DNA from: Branchiostoma floridae
Taxonomy: Eukaryota > Chordata > Leptocardii > Amphioxiformes > Branchiostomatidae
DNA: 64,000 nt
Direction: 5' to 3'
Assembly (NCBI RefSeq): GCF_000003815.2
Contig: NC_049984.1
Location: 2,624,932 to 2,688,931, forward strand
Below the pieces are notes generated by a model. It made no database searches, had not been told where the DNA came from, and was given only the letters and a program-made list of their open reading frames with translations. Below are positions 19,277 to 31,735 of the stretch, in pieces. Each line of letters opens with the position of its first letter. Positions within the stretch are counted from its first letter, which is position 1. The position numbers and the translations under genes are program-made.

Positions 19277-19332
19277 CTGTATCTGTATCTGTATCTATAT
19301 AGCCGGTATAACCGCCATTCGGCGTAACACAC
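19277..19332 (-). repeat. LINE 3'-tail fragment with (CTGTAT)n
   Basis: CTGTATCTATATAGCCGGTA, TAACCGCCATTCGGCGTAAC. Same tail family, opposite orientation to the convention of a sense-strand element. Conserved in copy B at 58335-58390. Confidence 0.65.
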
Positions 19333-19524
19333 ACGCTAGAACCTACAGTCTTCTGTGGCTGTACAAAGAAAACTGTAGAAGGGCTTCATTTGAGAAATTT
19401 TCAATCTAGGCCCAGAATGTGTCCTAGAGAATTATAAAATTTCATGTTTCGTGGCGCAGCCGTTATTGTTACTTTCTGAACGATTTTCGTGTCGACTACG
19501 TGCAATTCGGGTTGACGGTGGCCA

Positions 19525-19680
19525 TCGGGGGTAGCGGAAAGGAGGGGGAAAAGCGGAATTACACCGGGGGTAAAGATGAAGGACGGGGGCACAGATGAAT
19601 TACGGCGGGGGTTAAGGGGAAGTCCGGGGGAAAAGATGAAGGGGCAGGGGGAAAAGCTGAAGGAGTTAGGTGGGGGTGCA
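19525..19680 (+). other. Purine-rich, G-run tract
   Basis: Many runs of 4-6 G separated by GTAAAGATGAAG-like spacers on the plus strand, a potential G-quadruplex sequence. The copy B equivalent is 58685-58822, partly replaced by an N gap. The open frame on the minus strand (S/P-rich) is a composition artefact. Confidence 0.6.
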
Positions 19681-20113
19681 TTACGCCAAATCCATTACTC
19701 AAGACTTTGATCCTCCTTTTTTTCGGATGGCTTTTTTTCTTGTCTACATGTAATATCCATTTAAAAAGGGGAAAATGTGGTATCCAGTACTCTAGATGTA
19801 AAGCAGTGGAGACGGGACTGATTGCACTCCGGTTGAGATTGATCACAGACGCTCAATGGTCGCCGTGGCCGAGAAACAGATCTTAAATTTCTGTACTGTC
19901 ATGTGCACATCCTCTCCTGACCGTGTCTCAACTGAACTCAGTCTTCTCAATCTCAAATCTGCCTTCTATTTATTGGACATGGGTGCTAATATAATCAGAC
20001 CAGATGTGCTTGAAAGCTCATTAATAATATCTGTATCTATGTAATAATATCTGTATCTAAACGAGTGGAGACACAGGTGTCACCTCCAAGAGGATGAACT
20101 GAACTGAACTGAA

Positions 20114-20280
20114 CTGTATCTATATAGCCGGTATAACCGCCCTTCAGCGGTAACACACCAGCGTCTGTATCTGTATCTATATAGCCAGTATAACCGCCCG
20201 TCAGCGTAACACACCAGCTTCTGTATCTGTATCTATATCTAATAGCCGGTATAACCGCCCTTCAGCGTAACACACCAGCT
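20114..20280 (-). repeat. Three adjacent LINE 3'-tail fragments
   Basis: CTGTATCTATATAGCCGGTA followed by TAACCGCCCTTCAGCG and TAACACACCA, repeated at about 20114, 20167 and 20221. Copy B has one such unit at 59187-59233. Confidence 0.75.
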
Positions 20281-21955
20281 TCGCAGGCACACGGCGCGGC
20301 AGCAGCTGGTTATATTACACCGAATGACCCGTCACACCTAACTTTTGCACATCTATCTGCAAGCGATTCTTTAAAACTATCCAGAGAAGATGCTTCTACT
20401 GTGCCTAATATATAATATAATACATCAGGTGTATTTGCAGCCAGCACAGTAGGTTAACTAACGATAGATCTTCCATTTCTTCTTCCTTGTCTCCTCCTTG
20501 GTCAGCAGAAATACAAGATGTTTTTCAGCAATCATCAGTTTCTTGGAAGCCTACCCAAGAGACATATGTTGTCATTACGGACTCTATTACCATAGATACA
20601 GAGTCGTCGTCATTAAGTCATGTTGTCTAACCAGTTCTGCTGTTCTGCCAGGGTCCATTGATTCACACCGACCCGTACATGGTACAGGTGTAACATTGTG
20701 CTCCAGAATACTTCAATTCTTTGGGGGCAGCTTTCGAATTCCTGACAGTTCACCCTACATCGGTACGTATTTAAACTATATTTTCTGGCGTAGGTGATGT
20801 GACACATGCTAGTAAGTTACGAATAGCTGCATTTTCTCAATTTTCGTGCCAGCTGAATTCAGAGACAAATAAATAAACAGTTCAAGCAATCTGTGACTAA
20901 AGGAAGAAACTCTGCGCGCCGCGTTTAGTTTGCTTTTTCGTTCAATTCCGTTTAATGACACTACCTCTTGCAGTCCCATAAAAGATTAAGGTATGAAATT
21001 AATGGCAGTGTTTTTTCGGTAACTTTTTCCGCACCTGTGTCTGCAGGTACCTGTAAAATGACAATGCGCTGTTTCTCAAATGACCTGTATAACACCACCA
21101 AGGGTGTAAATGCGATTTTTACATGAATTTAACGGAGAAAACTCTAGAAATACTTTAAGATGTGACTGCAGTGAAAATATATGTGAAAGAGACAAGTTGA
21201 TCATGAACTGTTAGGGAAATGTGAAGCAAGAAATGTGATGCAGATAACATCCAACCTCAAACTTAGCTTTTGACCTACTTAGTACATGCCCTAGCCCTAT
21301 TTGCTCATTGTATAGTTGTCTGTGACAACGCCCCCTTTTCTGTCATTTAAAAATTACTCACCGTTCTGTTTTGCTACTTCAAGAATCAAAATTATTGAAA
21401 ATTCGTTAGAACTTTCAGGAACATAACAGTGATACATTTCTAGCCAAAAAGATACACATTTTAAAGCAAGGAATGGTGGATTTAAACCTCCTTGTTATGT
21501 CAGTTGTGCACCAGAAAAAAACAGGAAAGTCAATTACTTGAACTTTCCGGAGTGAAATACCGAGCTCGGTCCACTTTTTAATGAAAAATACGGTTGAAGC
21601 TCTGGCGATTTTGAAATTCAGCGAGCTGCGACGGATCTACAAATTAGCCCGGCATTCGATTAAATTGTGACGCTGGCTAAAGGACAGCGACCCTTTTTAG
21701 TATCGTCGTCGAGCGACAACAGTCGAGATTCAAACTCACTAGATACAGAGACACTCTCTAACCGCTGGACAGTATATACTACACATACACAGTATTATGA
21801 TCTGGCATTGGATAATTAGAGGACACATCTTTTGTTCTTTTTGTCACATGTAACCTGTTCAGCCATTTCTGCTGCATTCGTCTCTTTTGTTTGAACTAAT
21901 CTTTATTCATGAGATGCTCAGATCGGGCAGCGAACCACTTTCTCAGAAGGCCCTT
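20281..21955. other. Non-coding block conserved with copy B
   Basis: Collinear with 59234-60896 with few differences. No exon, transposase or RNA gene recognised. The 99-codon open frame at 20498 is duplicated at 59453 simply because the DNA is duplicated. Confidence 0.45.
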
Positions 21956-21959
21956 GATG

Positions 21960-22050
21960 AGTACTCTCCAAGCAGAGGTTAGGCTCCGGCTGTTTTTCAA
22001 CGTTTTTTTTAGTCGTTTTTATCGGGCTTTCTATTTTGTCTTTTTTTTTG
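21960..22050 (+). mobile_element. Solo left arm of CTCTCCAAGCAGAGG MITE
   Basis: TACTCTCCAAGCAGAGGTTA, GGCTCCGGCTGTTTTT, TAGTCGTTTTTATCGGGCTT, then no right arm. An identical solo arm lies in copy B at 60902-60992. Confidence 0.8.
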
Positions 22051-22751
22051 CTGTGTCCAACCTAAGGACAAGGGAGGAGAACCTATTAATGACCACTCTC
22101 CGCCTGTATGGACAAGGATCACTATAAGGGAGCGACTCACGGGCAACACGATGCAACTGTTAACTTGAGGTTTATTCCAGCATGGCCGGCATAGCCGGTG
22201 GTCGGTGGTAGGACTGACGTACCACAATCCGTGACGTAGTCACATGTGGGAATGTGGACCATACCACTTACAACATAGGTGGTAATCTAAACCTAACTAT
22301 AACATGGTGGCGCTCAGCCTTAGCCAACTCCAACACACCACAGTTGGCCACCAGGATATTGCAGTAGCAAACCATGGTCTTAGCTTAAGGGTGTATCATG
22401 ATGGAGTTATTTTTCAAAATAACAGCAGAACTTTGTTCAAAACTGCTAGCTGCAATCGAATCATTCTGAGGTCTTAACAAGACCTACCCGAATACTAAAT
22501 AGCAAGGCAATCCACCCAGGCATTCTTGAGTTATCATGTTCAAAAACACAGACAGACAGACGGACTGACGCAACAAAAACTTTACAATGTGCCAAGGACT
22601 ACAATGCTTTCTGCTTACATGTAGGAATTGCATGTGCAAGAACAAGAAGTAAGAAAACAAGAGTAAGAAAAACATACAGTACTTTGTCATGGAAAGTTAC
22701 CTGCAGTGTAGACTCATATTCCTAGAGGGCGCAAGTAACCAATTGTGGAGA

Positions 22752-22930
22752 TACTGTAAATTTAAGTTCGCGGGGATTTACTTTCGCGGTAGTGGGAAAA
22801 TGGAGTGTTCGCAGTGGTTTTACGTTTGCGGTAGCGCCATAGACTGTAGTAAAAAAACTATAATTGAAAAATGTTTGCGGTGGTTTTAAGTTCATGGTGA
22901 AATGGCCACCACGAAACTGCGTTCACAAAT
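22752..22930 (+). mobile_element. MITE, TACTGTAAATGCA family, copy 2 (3' end lost)
   Basis: Begins TACTGTAAATTTAAGTTCGC. The right terminal repeat is degraded. Copy B equivalent at 61693. Confidence 0.8.
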
Positions 22931-23159
22931 TCTGTGACCCTAAACTATACTCATTCCTTGCATATCTGTGGCTTATTTTTATCTGGAAGTCGATAACAGG
23001 ACTTCAAACAACATATTAGGAATCTTGATGAAAAAAGAAGGACTTTGAAACGACGACATTTCCGACCAGAAGGCTCCCTACGTACTTGAGGCACTGTAAA
23101 TGTGAAATATCGATCCCTAGTGGTTTCCTTTTCCTGGTTTTTGTGTTGTTCCCCTGCCT

Positions 23160-23481
23160 TTCTTGAATAGCAAGTAAAGATATCCCTAGTATGCTGTGTC
23201 TAAGGGTTGAGAAACAAACATGCTTTTCATGGCTAGCTACAGAATCTGTGAACGCCTTCAAATCAAAGCTGGACAATCACTGGAGGGGGATGGAGTACAC
23301 GTCCAACAGAAAGACACTTATTACAGACTCTCATGAACTCTCTCTTCATAACTTTAGATGTTTTTAGAAGCGGATCTTATAGGCAAAATACCTCTTATCT
23401 GATGATATGTTATGTTATGTTATGTTATGTTATGTTATGTTATGTTATGTTATGTTATGTTATGTTATGTTATGTTATGTT
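23160..23481 (+). mobile_element. LINE 3' end with (TATGT)n tail
   Basis: One plus-strand frame reads CFSWLATESVNAFKSKLDNH followed by WRGMEYTSN, the conserved C-terminal end of CR1/L2-type LINE ORF2. It is followed by a short 3'UTR and a TATGT pentanucleotide tail (23406-23481). Copy B: 62100-62433. Confidence 0.7.
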
Positions 23482-23689
23482 AGTTGCTTCCCATCCAATC
23501 TCTGATTTGCATACAACTACAACAAAAAAAAACAACGTCATATAACGTCCTTGAAAAAAACACATGAAAAATCACCACCGCTCACCTCACCCATCCCTAA
23601 TGACCTCTTTGTGGGTTGTTGGAATTAAAAAAAAATTCTTCTATTAAACGTTGAAAATTATGGTGAACGATTTGATTTTGTATCCTTCA

Positions 23690-24090
23690 TCTGAACGACA
23701 CACCTTTGACGAATACAGAAATTACGTCACACTCTGTTCAGATCTAATGACAACAGGCTACCTTTGGCACAAGCCATTGTTCTCTTTCCCTCCCTTTTTC
23801 AAACAAAGGAAAAGACGATACCAGCGCACCAATGACGAACAGGGGTTTGGCAAGGTGTGCACAGGTGACGCACACAGGTGCAGCCTGACTGGCAGGTAGG
23901 GGCGGGCAACAGGTGAAACCTGGCGGGTTGCCAGGGGCGATGGGCGTGGCCGCTCAGGCGTGAAGGACAGGTGGTGGGGAACAGGTACTCGCCAGGTGGG
24001 ACAATGGAGGGTCGATAATAGGTGTCATCATGTCTGCCTGGGAATTCGTGCTTCACCTGTTTTCACCTGTCTGTAAGTTGGTTGGTTGGT
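23690..24090. other. CACCTG/CAGGTG-rich block next to a 125-bp unit
   Basis: 23700-23820 is a single unit of the sequence repeated three to four times in copy B (62740-63215). 23845-24070 holds many CAGGTG or CACCTG hexamers (E-box type) within 230 bp, nearly identical in copy B at 63260-63480. Confidence 0.5.
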
Positions 24091-24280
24091 TGGTGAAACT
24101 CAGCATTCCTCAGAAAGTTATGAAATTCAATTTATGGTATACCTTGGCCAAAGTGAGTTGATTTTGAGAGACATGTACATGGTACAAATCAACATCTGGC
24201 AGGGAATCTATAATTTCCCTCGTGTCTGTCTGTTTGTACGTTGGTTGGTTTACTGCTCAGTAATATTCAGAAAGTTATGA

Positions 24281-24380
24281 NNNNNNNNNNNNNNNNNNNN
24301 NNNNNNNNNNNNNNNNNNNNNNNNNNNNNNNNNNNNNNNNNNNNNNNNNNNNNNNNNNNNNNNNNNNNNNNNNNNNNNNN
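24281..24380. other. Assembly gap (100 N)
   Basis: Exactly 100 N. The copy B sequence at about 63681 bridges the same flanks (AAAGTTATGA to TTATGTT) with only about 8 nt, so the gap length is a placeholder. Confidence 0.9.
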
Positions 24381-24472
24381 TTATGTTTCCTTTGAAGTGG
24401 CAGAAATGATTAAATTTGATTTTGTGGAATAATGTACAGCGTATAAGTCAAGACCAAGAAATTACTGTAAAT

Positions 24473-24665
24473 GCATTTAAGTTCGCGGGGATTTAATTTC
24501 GCGGTAACGGGAAAAAGGACTCTTCGCGGCGCTTTTAAATTCGCGGTAGCACCATGCACAGTAGTCTCTTAATGCCAAGGAAAAATGTTTTTAAGTTCGC
24601 GGTGAAGCGGCCACTGCGAAAACCGCGAACATTAATCCACCGCAAAAGTTTCTGCATTTACAGTA
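24473..24665 (+). mobile_element. MITE, TACTGTAAATGCA family, copy 3
   Basis: Full-length with both terminal repeats and the GTTCGCGGGGATTTAATTTC internal block. Copy B equivalent at 63771-63973. Confidence 0.9.
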
Positions 24666-24690
24666 CATGTATTACCATTGTGGGACAGGG

Positions 24691-27325
24691 AACCCCCCTA
24701 GCAGTAACCTGTGGAACTGCAGAGTACAAGCCACAAACTTTTCAGCTGTGTGGCTTGTACATCCATGTAGGAGGATAGAGATAGAGTGCAAAGATAAGTG
24801 AAAGACAGTGCTTCCGTACTGACTATGCCCAAAACATTACAAGCTGTTAGTTGTCCTATATTAGAGCATAATTTTGATTTTAATAGTGCACACAATTGTT
24901 GTGGGTGGTCCACGACCCAATGATAAAACATAAGCCCAGTGATTCGGAACTTCTGCTTGGATGGTCTAAGAGGTTATGACAAGGCCACAGGAGAAAAGGG
25001 CAAGTTTCTTTCCCCCGAAAAAGTGACTTACACTGTGTCAAACTGACCAGTGACATGTTCAGTAGCAAGATTTCCAAACTTACTTTCATGGGACTAAAAA
25101 TCACAAGTAGATCCGAACCAATCAGCATGATACTGCACAAACTTGCAGCATATGTGCGTCAAACAGACTATAAATGCACGTTAATCCGGCACACGCCCCT
25201 TTTTGAAACTTACTACGCCACATCAAAGCGACAAGATTGCTATCGAGGTTCGGTCGATCGTCCATCTCCAAATGTCACATACCACAGTGCCCCATTGTTT
25301 GCGGACTCAGGAGGGTGTGTTTTGAACGTTTGGTAAGAACAAGATTTCTTTGTGAAGAGGTAAAAGCTGGAGTATATGATAATGGACCAATTACGAATTG
25401 GCTCTGCTAATTTAACTGCTGTTTGTTTGTCTCAGTATAGTATAGTAGTATTGTATAGTAATTATTTACCAGCATTCCAAAAAAATAGACCCTGAGACCA
25501 CTGAGCCACAAAATATTGCATAGCCCGCTCAAAGAATTTCATACATAAAGAAAAATTCCTGTTTTCTCTTGTCAGATATACTTCTTGCAGATCTATGGAG
25601 TCCAGTTGACAAAAAACACACTTTGGTCATTGTACGGTCGCTCAGCAATTTCGGTCAAGTGGTAAGAGGGACTTAGGACAGCCTAAGATCATATTTTTTT
25701 CTTTCAGGAAGATATGATCTCTTCATAAATAACACGTAAGAGATGTTCAATTTTCCCGCCAAAAAAAGGAAGACAAAGGGATTGCAGTCAAACTGACAAA
25801 AACCCAATGAGAGTAAGTGTCAGAGAACAACAAAGACAGGTGTTAACAATACCTGTAGAATGTGGAAAACGTTAGGAAGGTGGTACAAAATAACACCTTG
25901 GTCACTGATCCTAAGATTATACCAGTATGTACCAAAATGATGGAGTAAACATATTGTCAAAATGTCAAATTTGAATGACATGAGACCATTTTAAAAGGCA
26001 CCTCTTATTTAGTCCCCTTCAACTGGCAAAGTAAATGAGAAGGGATTTTCATTAATACAGAGTGTTGTGAGATGTTCAATTTTCCCGCCAAAAGGGACTT
26101 AGACAAAGGGATCGCTTCCAAACCGACATAAACCCATTAACGCCTTCATAACTGCGAAAGTAAGTGAGAGCAGTATTGAACAGGTGGTGACAATACCTGT
26201 ATACCCGCCAGACTGTTAAACGTTAGGGAAGAGGGTACAGGACAATGCGTCGGTCTCTGAGCCTACCATTGTCACAGCAGGTGCAAGACTGGGGAGACTG
26301 TCCTTCATTGTTCTCCTCACAAGGGAAAACAATGGTGTTTGTAAACACCTGTCTGCTATTGTTTCCAACTCACTTTCTCTATTGTCGTCTAGCCGTAGGT
26401 AGCTCACCGGAAAATTCCTTCATACAGATTTTTTTCTAAAGGGATTGTTTGGCTTCTGCTGTGGTGAAAGTGGTACTATTAAAGATAAAAATAAAACATC
26501 TCCGGGTAAAAAGCACTTTGAATTTGCTTTTTGATCGATTCTGCAACAATTTTAACCTGGTCTAAATGTGTTTTCATCAGAATGATACTTGTACACATGA
26601 GTCCAAGAAACATTAAGGGAAACACTTTTATAACAATGTTTAAACATCAGCATCTTGCTGCCTGGTGCAGCATACTGTATTGTCATGTTGCAATTTAAAT
26701 AAAGTCAAAGTCAATGTTTAAAATTTGTTAAAATCTCCATTGAAATATAGGTTTCCCCATTTTAGCCAACTTTGTATTTGCCAGCAAGGCAATATGGTTT
26801 GAACTTTTTAATAAATGTTTTAAAAAAGCAAAGAATTGCAGTCTTAATTCTGACAACCCACAACTTCAGCTTGAGAAATTTGAAAACTTATTTCCTCAAC
26901 TTGAATGTACAGAAACTGTTTATTAGGTCATCAAGAAGATAATATTTTTTGCAATCCATGTGGTTTTGTGGTTGGAAAGCAAAACTTGAGAAGCTATGGG
27001 TGTATTATTGTGATATCAGGTATGTGTTCAGGTGTTCAGCTTGTTTACTTTCGCTGTAGAACCACGTGCCTTCATGCATCCATTCTGCCTAACTGTGTAA
27101 CCAGGTGAGCCACCCAGGTGTGACAGGTAGTTACTTAAGGACACTTCAGTTCTGTCACCTGCATAACGTGATAATTAAGGAGTCTGCGCTGTGGAAACGT
27201 CCAGGTTTGGACAGTCGTACACTGATGAAGTTTGGTGTCCAGGTGAATCTCCGTAAATGATAAAAATAATGATAATAAGAACAATTACATGAATTATATG
27301 ATGCCTTCATCGTAGGATAAACCTT
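24691..27325. other. Intergenic, nothing coding recognised
   Basis: No conserved exon seen. Two related blocks about 330 bp apart begin AGATGTTCAATTTTCCCGCC at about 25741 and 26070 and share GACAAAGGGAT and CAATACCTGTA. The 93-codon frame at 25055-25336 lacks motifs. The copy B counterpart would lie past the window end. Confidence 0.4.
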
Positions 27326-27640
27326 CAGGGCTTGAAATACGTTTTTCTGCACACCTGCACTGGCGCAGGTAACATTGAAAATTACCTGCACCAAACAAAT
27401 TTTACCACCACTCTCTCTTACCAATTTAGGAACTATGGATCATACTAAAATTGTTCAGGCACCATTGCTAACTTTTTTATAATCTACAGGTGGCAATGCA
27501 GCTAAGAACAATCCACATACACCTATATCATAGGACATTTATGTATAAAACCAAGTACATGGACCAGTGCAGGTTAGCTGTAGGTAGACACCAGAAATAC
27601 CTGCACAGCTCCAATTTAACCTGTATACAATGCAAGTGAC
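27326..27640 (+). mobile_element. hAT-like MITE, CAGGGCTCGAAATA family
   Basis: CAGGGCTTGAAATACG start, AAAATTACCTGCACCA, GGACCAGTGCAGGTTAGCTG, CCTGCACAGCTCCAATTTAAC. The right terminal repeat is lost. Confidence 0.75.
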
Positions 27641-28231
27641 CTTATTCTCCATTTAGTCCCAAACACAACCTTAAAGTTTATATTACTCTACACACTTTTC
27701 AACTTTCCTATTTCCTACATTTCTCAGCTACCAGTCTGTATCAACATACATTCAGAAATGCCAGGTGTACTCGAAGAACTTTGCCACTTTGTGCTTCCCG
27801 GCCATTGTAGCAATCGTGGATGAACACCTACAAACAAGCTGAAAGTCTTAAGAAGTTCGACAGGTGCCTTAATCACAGGGTGGGTCCCAAGAATGCAACA
27901 AGGGGCATTTCGAGACAGGTCTTGTGTCAGCAACAATAAGTATTACCCTGAGCAAGGACATAGTGCAAGACACTGTGAAGTGATAGATTATGTTGTCCCC
28001 AAAGTGCAAGTTGCAACTGTGCTGTTTGAAAGATAAACTTTTTTTCTCTACCATGACACTGAGTTATCTTGCACTGAGTTATCTCGTACTGCCACCACAC
28101 ATTTAAGCACATCTTTGGACATGAAAATACATAAATTGTAGCAACTGCACATTCTGATCACCTTGAACGTCCTGAGATATGTTGATTGCTGATTGAAGGC
28201 AGATCCTGCTAACACAAGATGTTTTATGACA

Positions 28232-28412
28232 GCGACAAAAAGTTTGCGGGGATTTAATTTCACGGCAGCGGGAAAATGGAGTGTTTGCGGTGGTTTTAAG
28301 TTTGCGGTAGCGCCATTGACTGTAGTACAAAACTGTAATGGTAAAATGTTCGCAGTGGCCACCGCGAAAACCGTGAACATAAAACCACCGCGAACATTTT
28401 TGCACTTACAGT
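28232..28412 (+). mobile_element. MITE, TACTGTAAATGCA family, copy 4 (left end lost)
   Basis: Starts inside at TTTGCGGGGATTTAATTTCA and ends GCACTTACAGTA. Confidence 0.85.
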
Positions 28413-28748
28413 ATTACCGTGAGCAAGGACATACAGCATTATACCATAGCCACAGTTGAACCAAAAACAACAACAAGTTGCTCAAACTTATAGGACAGTC
28501 TTGCACTGACATTCTATAAGCCCTGTGTGCACTTGAGCTGTGCAATCTTTAGTCCTTTCTATCTACCTGGAGCTACACACAGCGATCACATACTACCAGT
28601 AACTACCTCATAAAACGCTAGTACCTAAATTGTTTTGACATAAAAAGGCATAATTCACAGCAACACCTTGAAAGTTGCGAGTGGAAGAAGTCAGACAGGT
28701 GTGTTACTCACGGGGCGTACCCTCCAAGCAACAAGTGGCATGTCAAGA

Positions 28749-29092
28749 CAGGGCTTGAAATACCACCTGCATATGCAGGTTAGTGCAGGTAAAATTAGAG
28801 CTGTGCAGGTATTTTAGTGTCTACCTGCACCTAACCTGCACTGGTCCATGTGCTGGGTTTTATACATAAATTGCCTATGATGTAGGTGTATGTGGATTGT
28901 TATTAGCTGCATTGACTGTTACCACCTATTATGTTTTGAAAGAAAAAAAAAATAGCAATGGCTCCTGAACAATTTTGATATGATCCATACTTCCTAAATT
29001 CAGAGTGGTGCAGGTAAATTTGTCTGGTGCAGGTAATTTTCAATGTTACCTGCACCAGTGCAGGTATGCAAAAAAAAGTATTTCGAGCCCTC
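28749..29092 (-). mobile_element. hAT-like MITE, CAGGGCTCGAAATA family, full length
   Basis: CAGGGCTTGAAATACCACCT at the left and AAAGTATTTCGAGCCCT at the right, in the opposite orientation to the 27326 copy. About 340 bp, no coding capacity. Confidence 0.85.
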
Positions 29093-29629
29093 ATGTAAGC
29101 TACTGTTTATGTGCTTAGTCCTACCCTCAGCAAGGACAGGCTGCGGAGAATGGTGTCTTTCAGGCAATAGCAAGTCAGTAATGGGTAAACGTCTTGGGCC
29201 AAGGTTATGTGACTTAGCGAGAGATAAGCCTGGTAGCAGATATTACTATTCTCGGGAACAGGAACAGTTGGTTACTTTTGTTTGTCATTCGTGATATCTG
29301 AAAATAGGGAAGCAATGATTATAACATATGGTTTGACAACTGCTTGTCAATTAGATAAGAGGTCCAACTTTACAAGAGTCTGAAACTAGGAGTCACTGAA
29401 TGCAGGTAGGGGGCAAATAGTATGGGGTGGTAAGGCCAGGGTAGGGTGCAATCAAAACCAAACAAAGAGTAAGTGAAGGGAACAACTCACAAGTTATAAA
29501 ACTAGCTCTGAAATAAACAAACCCTGAAACTAAAGCTTATCAGGGAGGAATATGACATGGAGTGAGACAAGAAGGGAGCAAACAAGTGATAAAGGAATGG
29601 CTGACAAGTTATTGAACTACTAACACCAG

Positions 29630-30168
29630 AAGCTAATTTAAAAGAACTCTCAAACGTAATCTGAAAATCCATCTGTTAATCCATCCGAACCCCCTGTAGT
29701 AGCCACATTTTTTTCTTTTTAATCATATTATCTTAATTCATTCCATTATTTGATTATCCTTATTGCACTATTATCATTTTCTAAGTCATTCATCGGTCGA
29801 CGTGATCAAATGTAGACATTTTCTAAGTATTATGCTGATTTATTATTTATTGTTAAGTCAAACCATCAATTACATGGTTATCCATATTGCATCATTATCA
29901 TTTTCTACATATTACGTTACTTTATCATTCATTGTTAATTCATACCATTAATTACTTGTTTATCCTTATTGTATCATTATTATTCTATGTATTGCTTTAC
30001 TTTATTCATAATTATTATTATATATCATAATCAATATTGTTTAGTTTAAAGGAGGAGGGCGCTAAGCATAAGCTTCACAAGCTTTTTCCCTCCTCCTGCA
30101 CCTGTTTGTTTTGTGTTTTAATGTAATACTTGTGTGCGAATAAATAAACAAACAAACAAACAAACTAA
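29630..30168 (+). mobile_element. LINE 3' end (truncated)
   Basis: The frame AAAAGAACTCTCAAACGT.. reads KRTLKRNLKIHLLIHPNPL then TAG, the usual FKRxLKTHL-type end of CR1/Jockey-like ORF2. An AT-rich 3'UTR follows, ending GAATAAATAAACAAACAAAC. Confidence 0.6.
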
Positions 30169-31735
30169 AACATAAGAAAGTGTAGCTTGGTTGGTGAGGG
30201 GTGGGTATGGGAGCCCCTGTAAACTAGCAAGGCTCGTACTCAGGCTATGAAAGTCTGGGAGGGAAATGAACAATTATCAAGCCACCTCTGAAGCTAAAAG
30301 CACCTGAAACTTAAATACAAGTGAGACTGCTAACAAGTATTGGCACTACTCCTGCCCACAGCCACGAGCGCTGAAAGCCTGTTCTTCTGTCGGGGTCATG
30401 ACCCGACCTTTGCGAGGAGTTCCGCCCCTTCGCTCTGCACCTGCTTCTTGTGGAAGAATGGCGTTCTAATGACCTTGCAGAGAAGGTCACTTCTGCAACT
30501 ACACATTCACACCTCTCTTTCTACCATCGTACTTCTGGTTATGTGCCACAAGTTCTGCAAAGGCTAAAGACTTCAATCTACAAGAACATCTTTTCATCTT
30601 TTGTCATAAATCTGGCGGTTAGTAGGAAAAAAAACCTTGTCAAAAGTTATCAAGCCACCTCTGAAACAAAACATGTGCCTAAGGAACATCTTCAATGTGC
30701 TAAGAACAGTCCAAGAACAATCCAAGTGGCCAGGAGTCTGACAGGCACGATGAAGGCCTCCACTGACTTCAGTACACCCCAAGCTGATGTGGGAAGGGAA
30801 CATCAGACAGTTTAATTCCAACCCACACCCTCGGAACCCTTTCCTCACTTGTGTCAGACAAAGAGGACAATCATGTCACCAAACATCTGCTTGGATATTG
30901 CACCCAATAATATAGGTTCAAAACAGGTCACTGAAAATCTACGCTCCACGTAATGTGCAACAACTGACAACTTTTCCTGATTGTAGAAACTTGTGGTGGC
31001 TGCATGGCCAGCGTTGTACCTGTGGCGTGATAGCTGCCAATTTTCTTCATTAGGCCATTAGAGATGCTCGTTAAATACAGCGGGGAGGGGGCCTAACGAA
31101 CTATAAAACAGACAAGGGTCAAAGACCCAATAATCACTCACTTACATGATAGATATTGTTTTGACAGTTTTCGCTACATTCTGGTAAATCAGTTTAAATT
31201 TATAATTGCTTTGAAACACCTTACATGTAAGCAATAGACATGGAGTTTCATGGAGTGAATATAGTCTGAGATTTGACATTTTCATCTAGGCCTATTGATA
31301 AATCTTTGTTTCAACATGTGTGAAGAAATGAATTGTACAGGTGTGTTGGAATTGGACCGTACACAACGTTACATACCTATGGTATAAGTACATATCCACA
31401 GTATTATTAAGTACATACCTACAGAGCTAATGTTACAGACAGACAGCTGGGGAGGACAAACCTGTCCCCCGTGTGTGTCTGTTTCCCCACCTGTGCCCTA
31501 TTGTTCCCCTGTGGAGACATCTGCCACAGGAACAATGGCTACAGTCTCGCCACACCTGTCACCCGCTCGCTACAATTGTCACAATTACCAACAGGTGACA
31601 ATCCTGTCGCCACACGCCTTTTGTTACATGTCACGGAACTCAGATTTTGGGGGTTGATTTTGTGATTTCTGGTCTTAGAAGAAGAGATTTCAAGATTAAA
31701 CATTTAACATTGCAGAGACCATCTTGCACATAAAA
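30169..31735. other. Intergenic, nothing recognised
   Basis: The largest frame (121 codons at 30450-30815, plus) lacks recognisable domains and splice context. Several CACCTG/CAGGTG hexamers cluster at 31440-31610. Confidence 0.35.

Larger units (their letters stand above)
5690..24690. repeat. Direct duplication, unit A
   Basis: Homologous and collinear with 42540-64000 (unit B). The left boundary is where ACAATGAAGACTT is followed by shared sequence at about 5690 and 42540. On the right, homology is still unbroken when the window ends at 64000 (A position about 24690). The offset grows from about 36.2 kb at the RECQL4 3' end to 38.9 kb near 22 kb because of unit-specific insertions. Divergence is uneven, being lowest at about 21870-23020. 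Confidence 0.9.

Noticed and set aside
19559-19846. Ser/Pro-rich 95-codon frame, repeated at 58696-58983
   Set aside because: The same protein in both units only reflects DNA duplication; composition comes from the G-run tract.
30450-30815. 121-codon open frame
   Set aside because: No domain, no compelling splice context, low-complexity composition; could not be supported as a gene.
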